Of a DNA stretch of 64,000 nt, positions 31,348-40,982 are shown piece after piece. Source of the DNA: Campylobacter vulpis (GTDB lineage Bacteria; Campylobacterota; Campylobacteria; Campylobacterales; Campylobacteraceae). The notes under the pieces were generated by a model that was not told the DNA's origin, did no database searches, and was given only the letters and a program-made list of their open reading frames with translations. Location of the stretch: assembly GCF_014217995.1 (NCBI RefSeq), contig NZ_CP041617.1, forward strand, positions 1,054,001-1,118,000. The letters run 5' to 3'. Position 1 is the stretch's first letter. Each line of letters begins with the position of its first letter. The position numbers and the translations under genes are program-made.

Positions 31348-31949
31348 AAATACTCCACCACCTCATCAAATTTTAAGCGAATTTTAGCATATTTTGGCTC
31401 ATTTTTCTTATAACCTAAAGACAAAATCACAGCACTTTCAAAAGGCTCTTCAAGCTTTAAAAACGCATCAACTTTTTCTTTTTCAAAACCTCCTATCATA
31501 CAGCTATCTACACCTATACTAATGGCAGCTAAACTCATTTGCATTAAAGCTAAATAGCACTGCAAAGAAGCATAATGGTAAAGCTCTTTATCGCTCATTT
31601 GGTTTGTTTTGTGTGTGTAAATTTGTAAAATTCTTTGAAAATTCTCCTCACTACTTCCACTAAAACGGCGAATTTGCGACCTTGCAAAGGCATCTTTTTC
31701 TTGCAAATCTTTTCTAGCAACCAAAATAATATTATGACTTGCAGTAGCGACATTTTGCTGATTAAAGCAAAGTTTGGAAAGCTCTTCTTGCCTATCTTTT
31801 AAAACAAAAAATTTCCAAGGCTCAAAGCCGTGGGAACTAGGGGTTAAAACTCCGCTTTCTAAGATAAATTTCAAATCTTCTTCGGGGATTTTCCTCCCAT
31901 CAAAAAGCTTACACGCATGGCGTTTTTCTAGCAACTCTTTAAAATTCAT
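31344..31949 (-). CDS. NAD(P)H-dependent nitroreductase (second of tandem pair)
   Basis: 201 residues, same fold as the adjacent gene: KRHACKLFDGR at the N-terminus, TPSSHGFEPWKFFVL, CMIGGFEKEK and LSLGYKKNEPKYA. The N-terminal RHACKLFD resembles H. pylori RdxA (RHSCKMFD) more than the neighbour does, so this copy is the better RdxA-like candidate, although the cysteine-rich features of RdxA are only partly kept. It begins 11 bases inside the end of the TolC-type gene. Confidence 0.85.
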   Translation of the reverse strand: MNFKELLEKRHACKLFDGRKIPEEDLKFILESGVLTPSSHGFEPWKFFVLKDRQEELSKLCFNQQNVATASHNIILVARKDLQEKDAFARSQIRRFSGSSEENFQRILQIYTHKTNQMSDKELYHYASLQCYLALMQMSLAAISIGVDSCMIGGFEKEKVDAFLKLEEPFESAVILSLGYKKNEPKYAKIRLKFDEVVEYL

Positions 31950-33297
31950 TTTCTTCTCCTTTTAAACTTGTAATTTGATAATATAAATTAACGGTTTCAA
32001 AAAGATTATATCTAGCTCTTAAAAGCTCTTGTTGCGAAGAAATAAGGGCATTTGAAGCGTCTAAATAATCTTTTAATTCACTCTTTCCAAGTTCATATTT
32101 TTGCAAATAGGCTCTTGTGATAAATTCCTGCTTATCCTTAATCAAGCTTAAATTTGACAAAAGTTTTAAATCGCTCTCATAGTCTTTAAACACTAAATGA
32201 AATTCATTAAAAGCACTTTGTAAAATTTGCTCATATTCAAAAAGCAAAGCCTCATAAGCAAATTGCGAAATTTTGATGTTTTGCCTCACTCTACCATAAT
32301 CTAAAAAGGGCAAAGAAATTTGGACATTACCGCTTAGAATTTCTAGCTTAAAATTCTCTTTAAATTCCTCAGCCTCTCCCCTTAAAGCACCACCTAAAGA
32401 AATGCTCGGCAAAATAGACTTTTGGACACTATTATAATCCTTAAAAGCCGCTTTTAAAGCATTTAATTTTGCCCTTACATCAGGACGATAAGCTAAACTT
32501 TGCAAGGGTATGTTAAAATCAGGCTTTAAAAGCTTAAAATCTTTCAAACTCGCCTTTTTAAAATACTCCAAATAAAAAAAACCCTCTTTTTTACCCAGCA
32601 AATCCTGTAAATTTTTAAGAATTAAATTACGATTTTGCTCATTGGAAAGCAAATTTTGTCTTGCTTTTAATAAGCTTTGCCAGACATTTAAAAAGTCAAG
32701 CTCCTCTATCTTTCCAAGCTCGTATTTTAGAGCGTAAAGCTCACTCATTTTTTCTAAATTGCTCACATAATTTTCTAGCATTATTTTCACATCATTAAAA
32801 TAAGCTAATTCAAAAAGGCTATTCAAGCTCGCATTAATAATGCTAAGTTTCAAACTCGCTAAGTCATAAGCACTAGCCTTAGCCCTTAATTCCTCTGCCT
32901 TTGCACTATCTAAAATTTTGCCATAAATATCAAGCTCATAATTCAAATTTAAGCTATTAGAATAATTTTGATGATTTACGCCTGAGTGCAAATTTTTCAT
33001 TCGGTTAAAACCTAAAGTGCCATCTAAACTAGGATATAAATCATAATCAATTAAATCCGCCCTAGCTAAAGCACTCAAAAGCGAAGCTCTAGCGACATTG
33101 ATGTCTTTATTATTTTCTAGCACAAAAGTGAGGAAATTTTGCAAATTTTCATTCTCATACGCTTGCCACCACTCAAATTTCGTGTTTGATTCTCTTAACT
33201 CATCTTCACTCAAAACCACCTCTTTTATAGGCTCTATCCTAGCTCCACACCCACTCAAAAGCAAAAGCATTAAAAACAAAAGACTAAAATTTTTCAT
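31939..33297 (-). CDS. TolC/NodT-type outer-membrane efflux lipoprotein
   Basis: About 452 residues from the ATG at 33297, one base after the macB stop. A lipobox (LLLSGCG) predicts lipidation at the mature N-terminus. Two outer-membrane-efflux-protein repeats follow, each of long helices with ALARADLIDYDLYPSLDG and ALRGEAEEF regions. Such proteins form the trimeric outer-membrane channel. It is the third gene of a macA-macB-channel cassette, so it probably serves this exporter. I recall the same trio in C. jejuni as Cj0606-Cj0608. Confidence 0.85.
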   Translation of the reverse strand: MKNFSLLFLMLLLLSGCGARIEPIKEVVLSEDELRESNTKFEWWQAYENENLQNFLTFVLENNKDINVARASLLSALARADLIDYDLYPSLDGTLGFNRMKNLHSGVNHQNYSNSLNLNYELDIYGKILDSAKAEELRAKASAYDLASLKLSIINASLNSLFELAYFNDVKIMLENYVSNLEKMSELYALKYELGKIEELDFLNVWQSLLKARQNLLSNEQNRNLILKNLQDLLGKKEGFFYLEYFKKASLKDFKLLKPDFNIPLQSLAYRPDVRAKLNALKAAFKDYNSVQKSILPSISLGGALRGEAEEFKENFKLEILSGNVQISLPFLDYGRVRQNIKISQFAYEALLFEYEQILQSAFNEFHLVFKDYESDLKLLSNLSLIKDKQEFITRAYLQKYELGKSELKDYLDASNALISSQQELLRARYNLFETVNLYYQITSLKGEENEF

Positions 33298-33298
33298 C

Positions 33299-35224
33299 TC
33301 ATTCCTTCGATAAAGCACTAATAGGATTTAAATTTGCCGCATTTTTCGCAGGAAAAAAGCCAAAAATAAGCCCAATTAAAACAGAACTTAAAAGTCCTGT
33401 AAAAACGGCACTTCCCGAAAATATCATCAAAAAATCACTCGCAAAAAGATTAAAAACAAAGATCACTCCAAAAGAAAGCACCACCCCCATAAAAGCACCG
33501 ATAAGGCATATCATCACAGCTTCGATTAAAAACTGCATTAAAATATCCTCTCTTCTAGCTCCTACTGCCATTCTTATGCCGATTTCTCTCGTTCTTTCAC
33601 TCACGGATACAAGCATAATATTCATCACGCCTATGCCACCTACCACTAAAGCGATTAAAGCTACGCAAATGGTTAAAATGGTCGTTGTGCGTTTATTTGC
33701 CGTGATAGCTTCTTTAAAACTATCAATATTAAAAGTAAAAAAGTCCCTTTGCCCTCTTTTAAGCTCTAAAACCCTTATAATAGCATTTTCAGCTAAGCTT
33801 GAACTTACATCATCTTTTACTTTTACAATGATTTCTCTTAATTTCCTATCCCCTGTTAATTTATTCATCAAAGTCGTATAAGGGATATAAAGGCGGACTA
33901 TATTATCACTAATAGGACGCCTCGTGTCCTTTTGTAAAACACCGATAATTTTAAAAGGCGTGGAATTAAAAATCACAACCTTACCCAAAATATCCTCACT
34001 TTTTACATTAGGAAAAATGTTTTTTTTCGCATTAAAATCAAGCACAGCCACATTAGCACTCTCACTTAAATCCTTCTCGTCTAAAATTCGCCCCACTTCA
34101 AGCTTTAAGCCGTCCATATTAAAGCTATTCACCCCTACACCCTCAGCCCTAGCGTTTAAGGATTTATTTGTATAGGTTAGCACCCCAGAACTAGCCTCAC
34201 TCGCCTCCACCGCCTCTAAGTATTCTAAACTCCTTAGCGTTTCTAAATCACTAAAATTAAGCCTTGTTCTACCCGAACGCAAATCTCCAAACCCTCGCCC
34301 CGGTCTTATTTCTATGGTATTTGTGCCTAGACTTGAGGTTGTTTGTAAAACCTTAGCTTGTGAGCCAAGTCCAAGTGCAACCACGCAAACCACAGAAGCG
34401 ATTCCTATAATAATGCCAAGCATAGTCAAAAGCGACCTTAGCTTATGTGCGATAATGGAAGAATAGGCGATTTTAAAGCATTCAAAAACTTGATTTTTAA
34501 GCAAATTGAAACTCTTTTTTTCTTTTGGCATTGCTTTAATTTCAAATTCTCTCATCTTTGAATTTTGCTTAGTATCGCTTAAAATTTCGCCGTCCTTTAT
34601 CTCTATCACACGCCCTGCTTTTGCGGCAATTTTTGGGTCGTGCGTTACAAGTATGATGGTGTGTCCTTGCGTGTTGAGCTTTTGTAAAATTTCAAGCACC
34701 ATCACCCCGCTTTTACTATCGAGTGCACCCGTTGGCTCATCGGCTAAGATTAATTCCCCTCCATTCATCAAAGCCCTTGCTATGCTGACTCTTTGCTGCT
34801 GTCCGCCGCTTAATTCATTAGGCTTAGAATTCATTTTGTGAGAAAGTTCCAAATTTTCTAGCAAGTAAATTGCTCTTTGATTTCTCTCTTCGCTTTTTTT
34901 ACCCGCATAAACGCTTGGCAAAGCGACATTTTCCTTTGCGCTTAAAAGAGGAAGTAAATTATAACGCTGAAAGATAAAGCCTATTTTCTCACGCCTAAGT
35001 CTTGCTTTTTCATCTTTGTTTAAATTTGTTAGCTCATAATTTTCAAAGAAAAAACGCCCCCCACTTGGCTCATCTAGCGTTCCTATAATGTTTAAAAGTG
35101 AGGTTTTTCCACTCCCACTTTGCCCGATAATGGCGACAAATTCGCCCTTTTCTATGTGCAAATTAATGCTCTTTAAAATGGTATTTTGCCCTATTTTTTT
35201 GCTGATATTTTCAAGCTGTATCAT
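33299..35224 (-). CDS. macB: MacB-type ABC exporter, fused ATPase-permease
   Basis: 641 residues. The N-terminal ATPase (1-225) has Walker [10 protein letters not shown], signature [15 protein letters not shown] and Walker [14 protein letters not shown]. One helix near 270 leads into a MacB-type periplasmic domain (about 300-480), and three C-terminal FtsX-like helices end the protein. MacB does not transport through the membrane itself but drives substrates through the periplasmic adaptor and channel (a mechanotransmission mechanism). Homologues export macrolides, enterotoxin and siderophores. Start is one base into macA's stop. Confidence 0.9.
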   Translation of the reverse strand: MIQLENISKKIGQNTILKSINLHIEKGEFVAIIGQSGSGKTSLLNIIGTLDEPSGGRFFFENYELTNLNKDEKARLRREKIGFIFQRYNLLPLLSAKENVALPSVYAGKKSEERNQRAIYLLENLELSHKMNSKPNELSGGQQQRVSIARALMNGGELILADEPTGALDSKSGVMVLEILQKLNTQGHTIILVTHDPKIAAKAGRVIEIKDGEILSDTKQNSKMREFEIKAMPKEKKSFNLLKNQVFECFKIAYSSIIAHKLRSLLTMLGIIIGIASVVCVVALGLGSQAKVLQTTSSLGTNTIEIRPGRGFGDLRSGRTRLNFSDLETLRSLEYLEAVEASEASSGVLTYTNKSLNARAEGVGVNSFNMDGLKLEVGRILDEKDLSESANVAVLDFNAKKNIFPNVKSEDILGKVVIFNSTPFKIIGVLQKDTRRPISDNIVRLYIPYTTLMNKLTGDRKLREIIVKVKDDVSSSLAENAIIRVLELKRGQRDFFTFNIDSFKEAITANKRTTTILTICVALIALVVGGIGVMNIMLVSVSERTREIGIRMAVGARREDILMQFLIEAVMICLIGAFMGVVLSFGVIFVFNLFASDFLMIFSGSAVFTGLLSSVLIGLIFGFFPAKNAANLNPISALSKE

Positions 35225-36387
35225 TAAAATCCAAATTTCATCGCTGGAGCTAGCGCTTCAAGGCTTGAAGAGATGATTAAATCCTCTCCCTCACTCACAC
35301 CCTCCAAAATTTCGGTATTTAACGCATCTTTTATGCCAAGCTTAACATAAGCTTTACGCACTCTATCCCTTTCTAAAATTTCGACAAAATAGCCTCCCTC
35401 ATCGTTTTTAATTGCATAAGTTGGCACAGCAAGGACATCATTTGCACTCGCCACCACGATTTCATTTTGTATGCTCATACCTATACGCAATAAGTCATCT
35501 TGGTTATCCACAAAAAATTTCGCATAATAATAAATGGCATTACTCGTAGAATTTGAGCTATTTGAGCTATTTTGCTGGGAACTTAAATCACTAATTTGCG
35601 TATCGGCTGGATCTATGCTAGCAATTTGTGCTTTATAAGTTTTTTCAGGATTACTAAGTAAAGAAAATTCAAGCTTAGTGCCGATTTTAATTTTACTCAC
35701 ATCAGCTTCTGCGATTTCCATTCTCACTTCCATTTGTTCTAAATTTGCGATTCTAACGATGGTCGGGGTGTTTTGATTAGCATTAACCGTTTGCCCCTCA
35801 TCAACCGCCACATTGATAATTACGCCGTCCATAGGAGCTGTGATAATGGTATAATCTAAATCTTTTTGCACGTTTTTAAGCGTGATTTCAAGCTCAATCA
35901 CCTCCGCATTTAAAGCCGCCACATTTGCTTTAAGTGTAAAATAATTATCCTTAAGCGTTTCAAGGCTCTCAAGCGAAGTCGCTCTTTTCGCATAAAGCTT
36001 TTGCTCTCTTACATACTGCTTAGAGGCGATATTTAGGGCGACTTTTTTACTTTCCAAATTTGCTCTTGCACTCTCAAGCCTAGCCTTAGTGATATCAAGG
36101 TCATTTTGCTGCTTATCCTTATCAATTTGAGCGATTAAGTCTCCTTGCTTAACCCTATCCCCAACATCAACATAAAGCTTTACGATTTGTCCGCTTACTT
36201 GTGCGCCCACATCAACTTGCTCTTTAGCATAGACCTTACCCACAGCCTCTATGGTTTGAGAGATATTTTTGCGTGTAATTTTTTGCGTAAGATACTCTAC
36301 ATCTTCCTTAGAAAAATACATATAAATAGCAAGTGCTAAAAGCACTAAAACGCCCACCATTAGGCTAACAATTACCTTTTTCTTCAT
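35224..36387 (-). CDS. macA: MacA-type periplasmic adaptor (HlyD/RND-like membrane fusion protein)
   Basis: 387 residues. Single N-terminal membrane anchor (about 5-25), lipoyl-like domain ([26 protein letters not shown]), a helical hairpin (about 95-160), then beta-barrel and membrane-proximal domains. It bridges MacB and the outer-membrane channel. An Asn/Ser-rich stretch (near residue 270) fills a loop. It sits 53 bases after panD. Stop overlaps macB's start by one base. Confidence 0.9.
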   Translation of the reverse strand: MKKKVIVSLMVGVLVLLALAIYMYFSKEDVEYLTQKITRKNISQTIEAVGKVYAKEQVDVGAQVSGQIVKLYVDVGDRVKQGDLIAQIDKDKQQNDLDITKARLESARANLESKKVALNIASKQYVREQKLYAKRATSLESLETLKDNYFTLKANVAALNAEVIELEITLKNVQKDLDYTIITAPMDGVIINVAVDEGQTVNANQNTPTIVRIANLEQMEVRMEIAEADVSKIKIGTKLEFSLLSNPEKTYKAQIASIDPADTQISDLSSQQNSSNSSNSTSNAIYYYAKFFVDNQDDLLRIGMSIQNEIVVASANDVLAVPTYAIKNDEGGYFVEILERDRVRKAYVKLGIKDALNTEILEGVSEGEDLIISSSLEALAPAMKFGF

Positions 36388-36440
36388 TATCCTACCTCAA
36401 TGCACGCATTTTACTAACGCAAAGTGAATTTTTTGTGAAT

Positions 36441-36821
36441 TTAAAACAATTCTCCGTGCTTCTCATAATGACTGATTTTAGTAATGGCGTTATTTTCATC
36501 GACAAAAACAACTTTTGGTTTATGTTTGCTTAATTCTTTTTCCTCCAAATTCGCATACGCCATAATGATGATTTTATCTCCCACTTGCACCTGTCTAGCC
36601 GCCGCACCATTAAGGCAAATCATTCCCTTTTCTTTGGTTGCTATGGTATAGGTTTCAAACCTTGCACCATTATTAACATTAACCACTTGCACCTTTTCAT
36701 ACTCAAACATTCCACTTGCTTTAAGAAGTTCCTCATCTATGCTGATACTTCCCACATAATCAAGCCTCGCTTCATTCACTGTGGCTCTGTGAATTTTAGA
36801 TTTTAATATTGTAATTTGCAT
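36441..36821 (-). CDS. panD: Aspartate 1-decarboxylase PanD
   Basis: 126 residues from the second of two adjacent start codons (ribosome site AGGAAA). Makes beta-alanine for pantothenate. It is synthesised as a proenzyme and cleaves itself between Gly24 and Ser25 (YVGS) to make the pyruvoyl cofactor; those residues are intact. Lys9, Tyr22, His11 are in expected places. The gene is 21 bases after prmC. Confidence 0.96.
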   Translation of the reverse strand: MQITILKSKIHRATVNEARLDYVGSISIDEELLKASGMFEYEKVQVVNVNNGARFETYTIATKEKGMICLNGAAARQVQVGDKIIIMAYANLEEKELSKHKPKVVFVDENNAITKISHYEKHGELF

Positions 36822-36845
36822 CATTTTCCTTTCGTTTTTGATATT

Positions 36846-37652
36846 TTAGCCTAAATAAAGTCTTTTTGCGACAAAAGCCCTATCAAAGCCATTTTCATCT
36901 TTAAAAAATTTCGCTTTAAAATTGTATTTTTCTAAAATTTGACTTAAAATTTCTTTTTGGTCATAACCAAATTCACAGGCTAAAAATTTTGCCCTTTTTT
37001 GATAAGCAAAAAGGATAATTTTTTCTAAAAACTCATAGCCTTTTTCTCCACCAAAAAGGGCATTTCTAGGCTCATTTTGCACCCATTTATCAAGAGGATA
37101 AGAATTTTTAATATAGGGAGGATTTGAAAAAATCAAGTCAAATTCACCCTCTTTCACATCAAGCTTTTCAAAATCACTTAGTATAAAATCTATTAGAACT
37201 TCGTGTTTTTTGGCATTTTTAAGGGCAATTTTAAAAGCTTTTTCATTAATATCGCAAGCCTTAATATTAAGTTTTAAATTCTTCGCTAAAATAATGCTTA
37301 AAATTCCGCTTCCAAAGCCTATTTCAAGAGCATTTTTTAATTTTTCTTTTTGAACTAGATCCAAAATTTTGCTAAGTAAAATTTCACTATCATAACGCGG
37401 GATTAAAACACCCTTTTCAATGTGAAAATTTAGTCCATAAAAATCCGCTTTTTTAAAAAGATATTCATAAGGCTCACCCTCCTTAAAACGCCTTATAAGC
37501 TCAAAATACTCACTCTCATCAAAGTCCAAATCTTCATTTAAAAAAAGCCAAGTCCTATCCTTTTGTAAAAGCTCACATAAGATAAATAAAGCTTCATTAG
37601 CCTTTTCTTTAAGCTGTATTTTAGCAAGGCTTAAAGCCTCTTTGATTTTCAA
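36846..37652 (-). CDS. prmC: Peptide chain release factor glutamine methyltransferase PrmC
   Basis: 268 residues. Methylates the Gln of the GGQ motif in RF1 and RF2. The N-terminal helical domain (1-75) is followed by a SAM domain with EIGFGSGILSI and the NPPY motif (FSNPPYI) that contacts the glutamine. ATGA overlap with the M48 gene upstream. Confidence 0.92.
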   Translation of the reverse strand: MKIKEALSLAKIQLKEKANEALFILCELLQKDRTWLFLNEDLDFDESEYFELIRRFKEGEPYEYLFKKADFYGLNFHIEKGVLIPRYDSEILLSKILDLVQKEKLKNALEIGFGSGILSIILAKNLKLNIKACDINEKAFKIALKNAKKHEVLIDFILSDFEKLDVKEGEFDLIFSNPPYIKNSYPLDKWVQNEPRNALFGGEKGYEFLEKIILFAYQKRAKFLACEFGYDQKEILSQILEKYNFKAKFFKDENGFDRAFVAKRLYLG

Positions 37653-38836
37653 ACAAGTGCCTTAAGCCTATCACTAATGCTAGGGTGAGAAAGATGAAAA
37701 ATGGTGTAAATTCGACTTGTCTTAATAAAGGCTTTATTTTCCCTCGCAAGGGCGATTAAGGCATTTTTCATATCCTCTTTTGAGCTTAATTTTGCTCCGT
37801 GTTGATCAGCGGCAAATTCATTTTTACGGCTTAAAAAATTAAGCAAAGGGGAAATAAGGGAGGTAAAAATAGAACCAAATATAAGCAAAAGAGCAAAAAC
37901 TCCCGCATTCACACCCTCCAAGCCACTTTGCGTATAAAAAAATTCAGGTAAATTTGCAAAAAGAAAAAATAACGCAAAAAGCATCAAAGCCCCGCTCACA
38001 AGGGCTTTTAAAATATCTTTATGCACAAAATGTCCAAGCTCGTGTCCCAAAACAGCTAAAAGCTCTTTTTCACTCAAAGCTTTCAAAAGCGTATCAAAAA
38101 GCACCACTCTTTTACTCTTAAAAAGCCCTCCAAAATAAGCATTAAGCCTTTTATCTCTCTTACTTGCATCGATGACATAAACGCCATTTGCATTAAAGCC
38201 ACATTGCTTCATTAAATTTTCAATTTTATTTAACAAATTCTCATCATCAAGCTTTTGCATTTTATTAAAAAGTGGAGCAATGAGGGTGGGGTAAATGAGA
38301 TTTATCACTAAAATCACACAAAAAGAAAAGGCAAAAGCCCCAAGCCACCATAAAGCCCCTAAAAATTCATAGCATAAAAGCAAAATGTAGATAATTGCAA
38401 AGCCAAAAATAAGAAGTAAGGCTAAAGATTTCAAACTATCTTTTATAAAAAGCGACACGCTCATATTTGAAAAGCCTTGTGCCTTATTTTTTACAAAGTC
38501 GCTATAAATGCTTAAAGGCAAATTAAGTAAAGCTCCAATTACCAAAAAAGCTAACAAAAATAAGGTATTTTCAAGCCTCGAATTTTCACTTATCAGTAAA
38601 GCTTTAAGATAAGCAAAGCCAAAACCAAGCCAAGCTATGTTAATAATAAGATGATAAAAATTAGAAAAAAGCTCGAATTTTTCATTTTCAATGGCAATAT
38701 CCGCCGCCCTTTTATACTCTTCTTCGTTTAAAATTTCCGCCTTTTTCTCTCTTTCTTGCTCTAAAAAACGAATTTGCACATAAGAAATCAGTGCAAAAAA
38801 AGCTGTATAAAGACATAAAATCGCGATCAACAACAT
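37649..38836 (-). CDS. M48-family membrane metalloprotease (Ste24/HtpX type)
   Basis: 395 residues with six or seven helices. Zinc motif HELGH (265-269) and the third ligand in NEFAADQHG (Glu340), so an active enzyme is likely. The overall layout (long N-terminal membrane region before the motif, SHPSISDRL near the end) resembles the Ste24 CAAX-protease branch of M48 more than E. coli HtpX. Role in membrane-protein quality control is inferred. It lies between ape1 and prmC in the same run. Confidence 0.85.
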   Translation of the reverse strand: MLLIAILCLYTAFFALISYVQIRFLEQEREKKAEILNEEEYKRAADIAIENEKFELFSNFYHLIINIAWLGFGFAYLKALLISENSRLENTLFLLAFLVIGALLNLPLSIYSDFVKNKAQGFSNMSVSLFIKDSLKSLALLLIFGFAIIYILLLCYEFLGALWWLGAFAFSFCVILVINLIYPTLIAPLFNKMQKLDDENLLNKIENLMKQCGFNANGVYVIDASKRDKRLNAYFGGLFKSKRVVLFDTLLKALSEKELLAVLGHELGHFVHKDILKALVSGALMLFALFFLFANLPEFFYTQSGLEGVNAGVFALLLIFGSIFTSLISPLLNFLSRKNEFAADQHGAKLSSKEDMKNALIALARENKAFIKTSRIYTIFHLSHPSISDRLKALV

Positions 38837-38860
38837 CTATTTTCCTTAAAATTAATTTTA

Positions 38861-40024
38861 CTAATCAAAAAACTTTCTAAGCTCATCTAGCATTTTTTTT
38901 GCCATAAGCTCATAGCCCTTAATACTCAAATGCACATCTCTTAAAGAAAATTTTTTCTCTATCCAAAGGGCTTTGCCACCACTTTCTTGCATAAATTCGT
39001 GCATATCAAATAAAAGTGTTTTTTCCTCTTTTGCTAGTTCATAAATAGCCTTTTTAACAGCATGAAAATTAGGACTTAAGATATAATCTTGACCTTTTTT
39101 TTGCGTTACGGTTGGAGGGGAGATAAGCATAAAAATAGCATTTTTGTTTTCCTGTCTTAAAATTTTAAATAATTCCTTGTAATTTTTCTTAAATTCTACT
39201 GCATTAAAATCCCTTAATAAAGCGTCATTTGAGCCGTAAGCAAGGATAATTAAATCATTTTTTAATATGCTTAATTCCTTTTTCATAACATCTAAATTCC
39301 AGCTTTTCCACAAATCACTTCTAGCACCATTAATCGCTATGGTATCTAAAAAAATGCTTTTGCCTTTTTTATCCATTATAAAATAGCCGCCAAGCTCGGC
39401 TTTTTCTTGTAAGGCGGTGATTTTTAAAGGAAAAGTAGAAGTGATTTCTTTATAAGACCATTTGTCCTTAGCATTTGAGCGTAGAATAAAGCTTTTATCT
39501 TTCGCGTCTTTTACACTAAAAGCATTTTGAGAAAATGGAGCTTTAAACAGAAAGCCGACTTTAAATTCCTTTGTTTCTAGCTTAGTGTTTAAATTGATTG
39601 TAGCACCTTTCTTATCAGCCTTTGCTATGATGCCTCCTAAGGGATAATTATGCTGCTTTTCATCAGTAATTTTAGAATTTAAAATGGTAAAATTCTTAAA
39701 CCCATAAGTTAAATTAAGATTTTGCTGATATTTAGGCTGCAAAGCATAGGCAAAACCAACAGCATTTGAGCGTAATAAATAATCCCTTATCACACGCGGG
39801 AAAAAATCCGCAGCCATATGAGAATCCCCATAAATGCGTATGCTAAAGTCTTTTTTTGCCTTATATTTTTTTTCAAGCTTTTTAAGATCTTTTTTTGCGA
39901 CATAGCTTTTAAAAGATTTAGAATTTGCACTTTGTTTTAAAATGCTTTCAATTTCTTCATTTAAATCCGCCTTAAGACTTAAGCTAAGGCTTAAAATAAG
40001 AATCAAAAGCCTAAAAACTCGCAT
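38861..40024 (-). CDS. ape1: O-acetylpeptidoglycan esterase Ape1 (SGNH hydrolase)
   Basis: 387 residues. Signal peptide (1-19), then an SGNH hydrolase split by an inserted domain: nucleophile Ser68 in YGDSHMA, block III GSNDALL, and Asp363/His365 near the C-terminus. The inserted ~110 residues between block I and III is where Campylobacter Ape1 has a CBM35-like domain. It removes O-acetyl groups from MurNAc, which lets lytic transglycosylases act. It overlaps patB by 14 bases; together they form the Campylobacter oap cluster. Confidence 0.87.
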   Translation of the reverse strand: MRVFRLLILILSLSLSLKADLNEEIESILKQSANSKSFKSYVAKKDLKKLEKKYKAKKDFSIRIYGDSHMAADFFPRVIRDYLLRSNAVGFAYALQPKYQQNLNLTYGFKNFTILNSKITDEKQHNYPLGGIIAKADKKGATINLNTKLETKEFKVGFLFKAPFSQNAFSVKDAKDKSFILRSNAKDKWSYKEITSTFPLKITALQEKAELGGYFIMDKKGKSIFLDTIAINGARSDLWKSWNLDVMKKELSILKNDLIILAYGSNDALLRDFNAVEFKKNYKELFKILRQENKNAIFMLISPPTVTQKKGQDYILSPNFHAVKKAIYELAKEEKTLLFDMHEFMQESGGKALWIEKKFSLRDVHLSIKGYELMAKKMLDELRKFFD

Positions 40025-40982
40025 TAATGTCCTTTATTTTAATGTATTCAAGTAAAAGTTTTGACATTTCTTTCGCTCCACTTGGCGTAAAATGCACTCC
40101 ATCATCACTTCTTACCTTAATGCTTTTATTATTTTCATCTTTAATATAGGCTGAATAGGCGTCATTTTTACTAAAAAAAAGCTTGGTATTAATGAAAATG
40201 CCCTTATTTTTTAAGATTTCTTGACTATAAATTTGATTTAAAACGCTGATTTTTTTATTTAAATCCTCTTTTTTCACGGGAGGAATTTCATACCATAAAA
40301 CCTTTGCATTGTATTTTGCTGCGATTTTTAGAATTTCATCAACTCTTTGTGTGTAAATTTCAAGCCACGATTTAGAATTAAAGCGATGGTAAATTCCACC
40401 CTTTTTAATGTCCCAAGGATCATTTGCGCCTAGTAAAACAATTAAATATTTAATATTTTTATTATTTTGCAAGGTCTTAGTCGTCTCTTTAGCCCAGTCA
40501 AAATAAGACTTATAAGAAAGTCCTGTATTTTGCTTACTTAAATCCACAACCTTTAAGCCCAAAGCTTTCAAATCCTTATTTAATGCCACTGCAACACCTT
40601 GCATTAAAGAATCGCCTATAAGTAAAAATTCTTCATTAAGACTAACTTCTAGCTTGGTATTATCAATAAAACTAATATTTGCTTCAGGCTCTATAATGAC
40701 TTCAGGTTTTTCCAAAACTAAGCTTAAATTCTGCTCTTTCTTGACGCTTAAATTTTCCTCTTTTTCCACTTCAAATTCTGTCATTATGCTTTCATTACTC
40801 AAAATCATACGCACTTGCTCAAGCTTAACTTTCAAGGCATCTGCCTCGTTTAAAATATCATTTTGTGGATAAAAAATGATGTGATATTTTTGCTCTAAAT
40901 AAGAACTAATGCTCTTATTCATCACCAAAACAACCAAAACAAAAACAACAACTAAGATAAATAAAAATTTAATAACTTGCAT
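40011..40982 (-). CDS. patB: Peptidoglycan O-acetyltransferase PatB (SGNH/DUF459 type)
   Basis: 323 residues. One N-terminal membrane anchor (about 5-22), a linker rich in Glu and Asn, and an SGNH domain with Ser125 in IGDSLMQG, Asn187 in GANDPW and Asp294/His297 in DGVH. PatB takes acetyl from the PatA-exported donor and places it on MurNAc in the periplasm. The stop of patA and its ATG share a base (TAATG). Confidence 0.88.
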   Translation of the reverse strand: MQVIKFLFILVVVFVLVVLVMNKSISSYLEQKYHIIFYPQNDILNEADALKVKLEQVRMILSNESIMTEFEVEKEENLSVKKEQNLSLVLEKPEVIIEPEANISFIDNTKLEVSLNEEFLLIGDSLMQGVAVALNKDLKALGLKVVDLSKQNTGLSYKSYFDWAKETTKTLQNNKNIKYLIVLLGANDPWDIKKGGIYHRFNSKSWLEIYTQRVDEILKIAAKYNAKVLWYEIPPVKKEDLNKKISVLNQIYSQEILKNKGIFINTKLFFSKNDAYSAYIKDENNKSIKVRSDDGVHFTPSGAKEMSKLLLEYIKIKDINASF

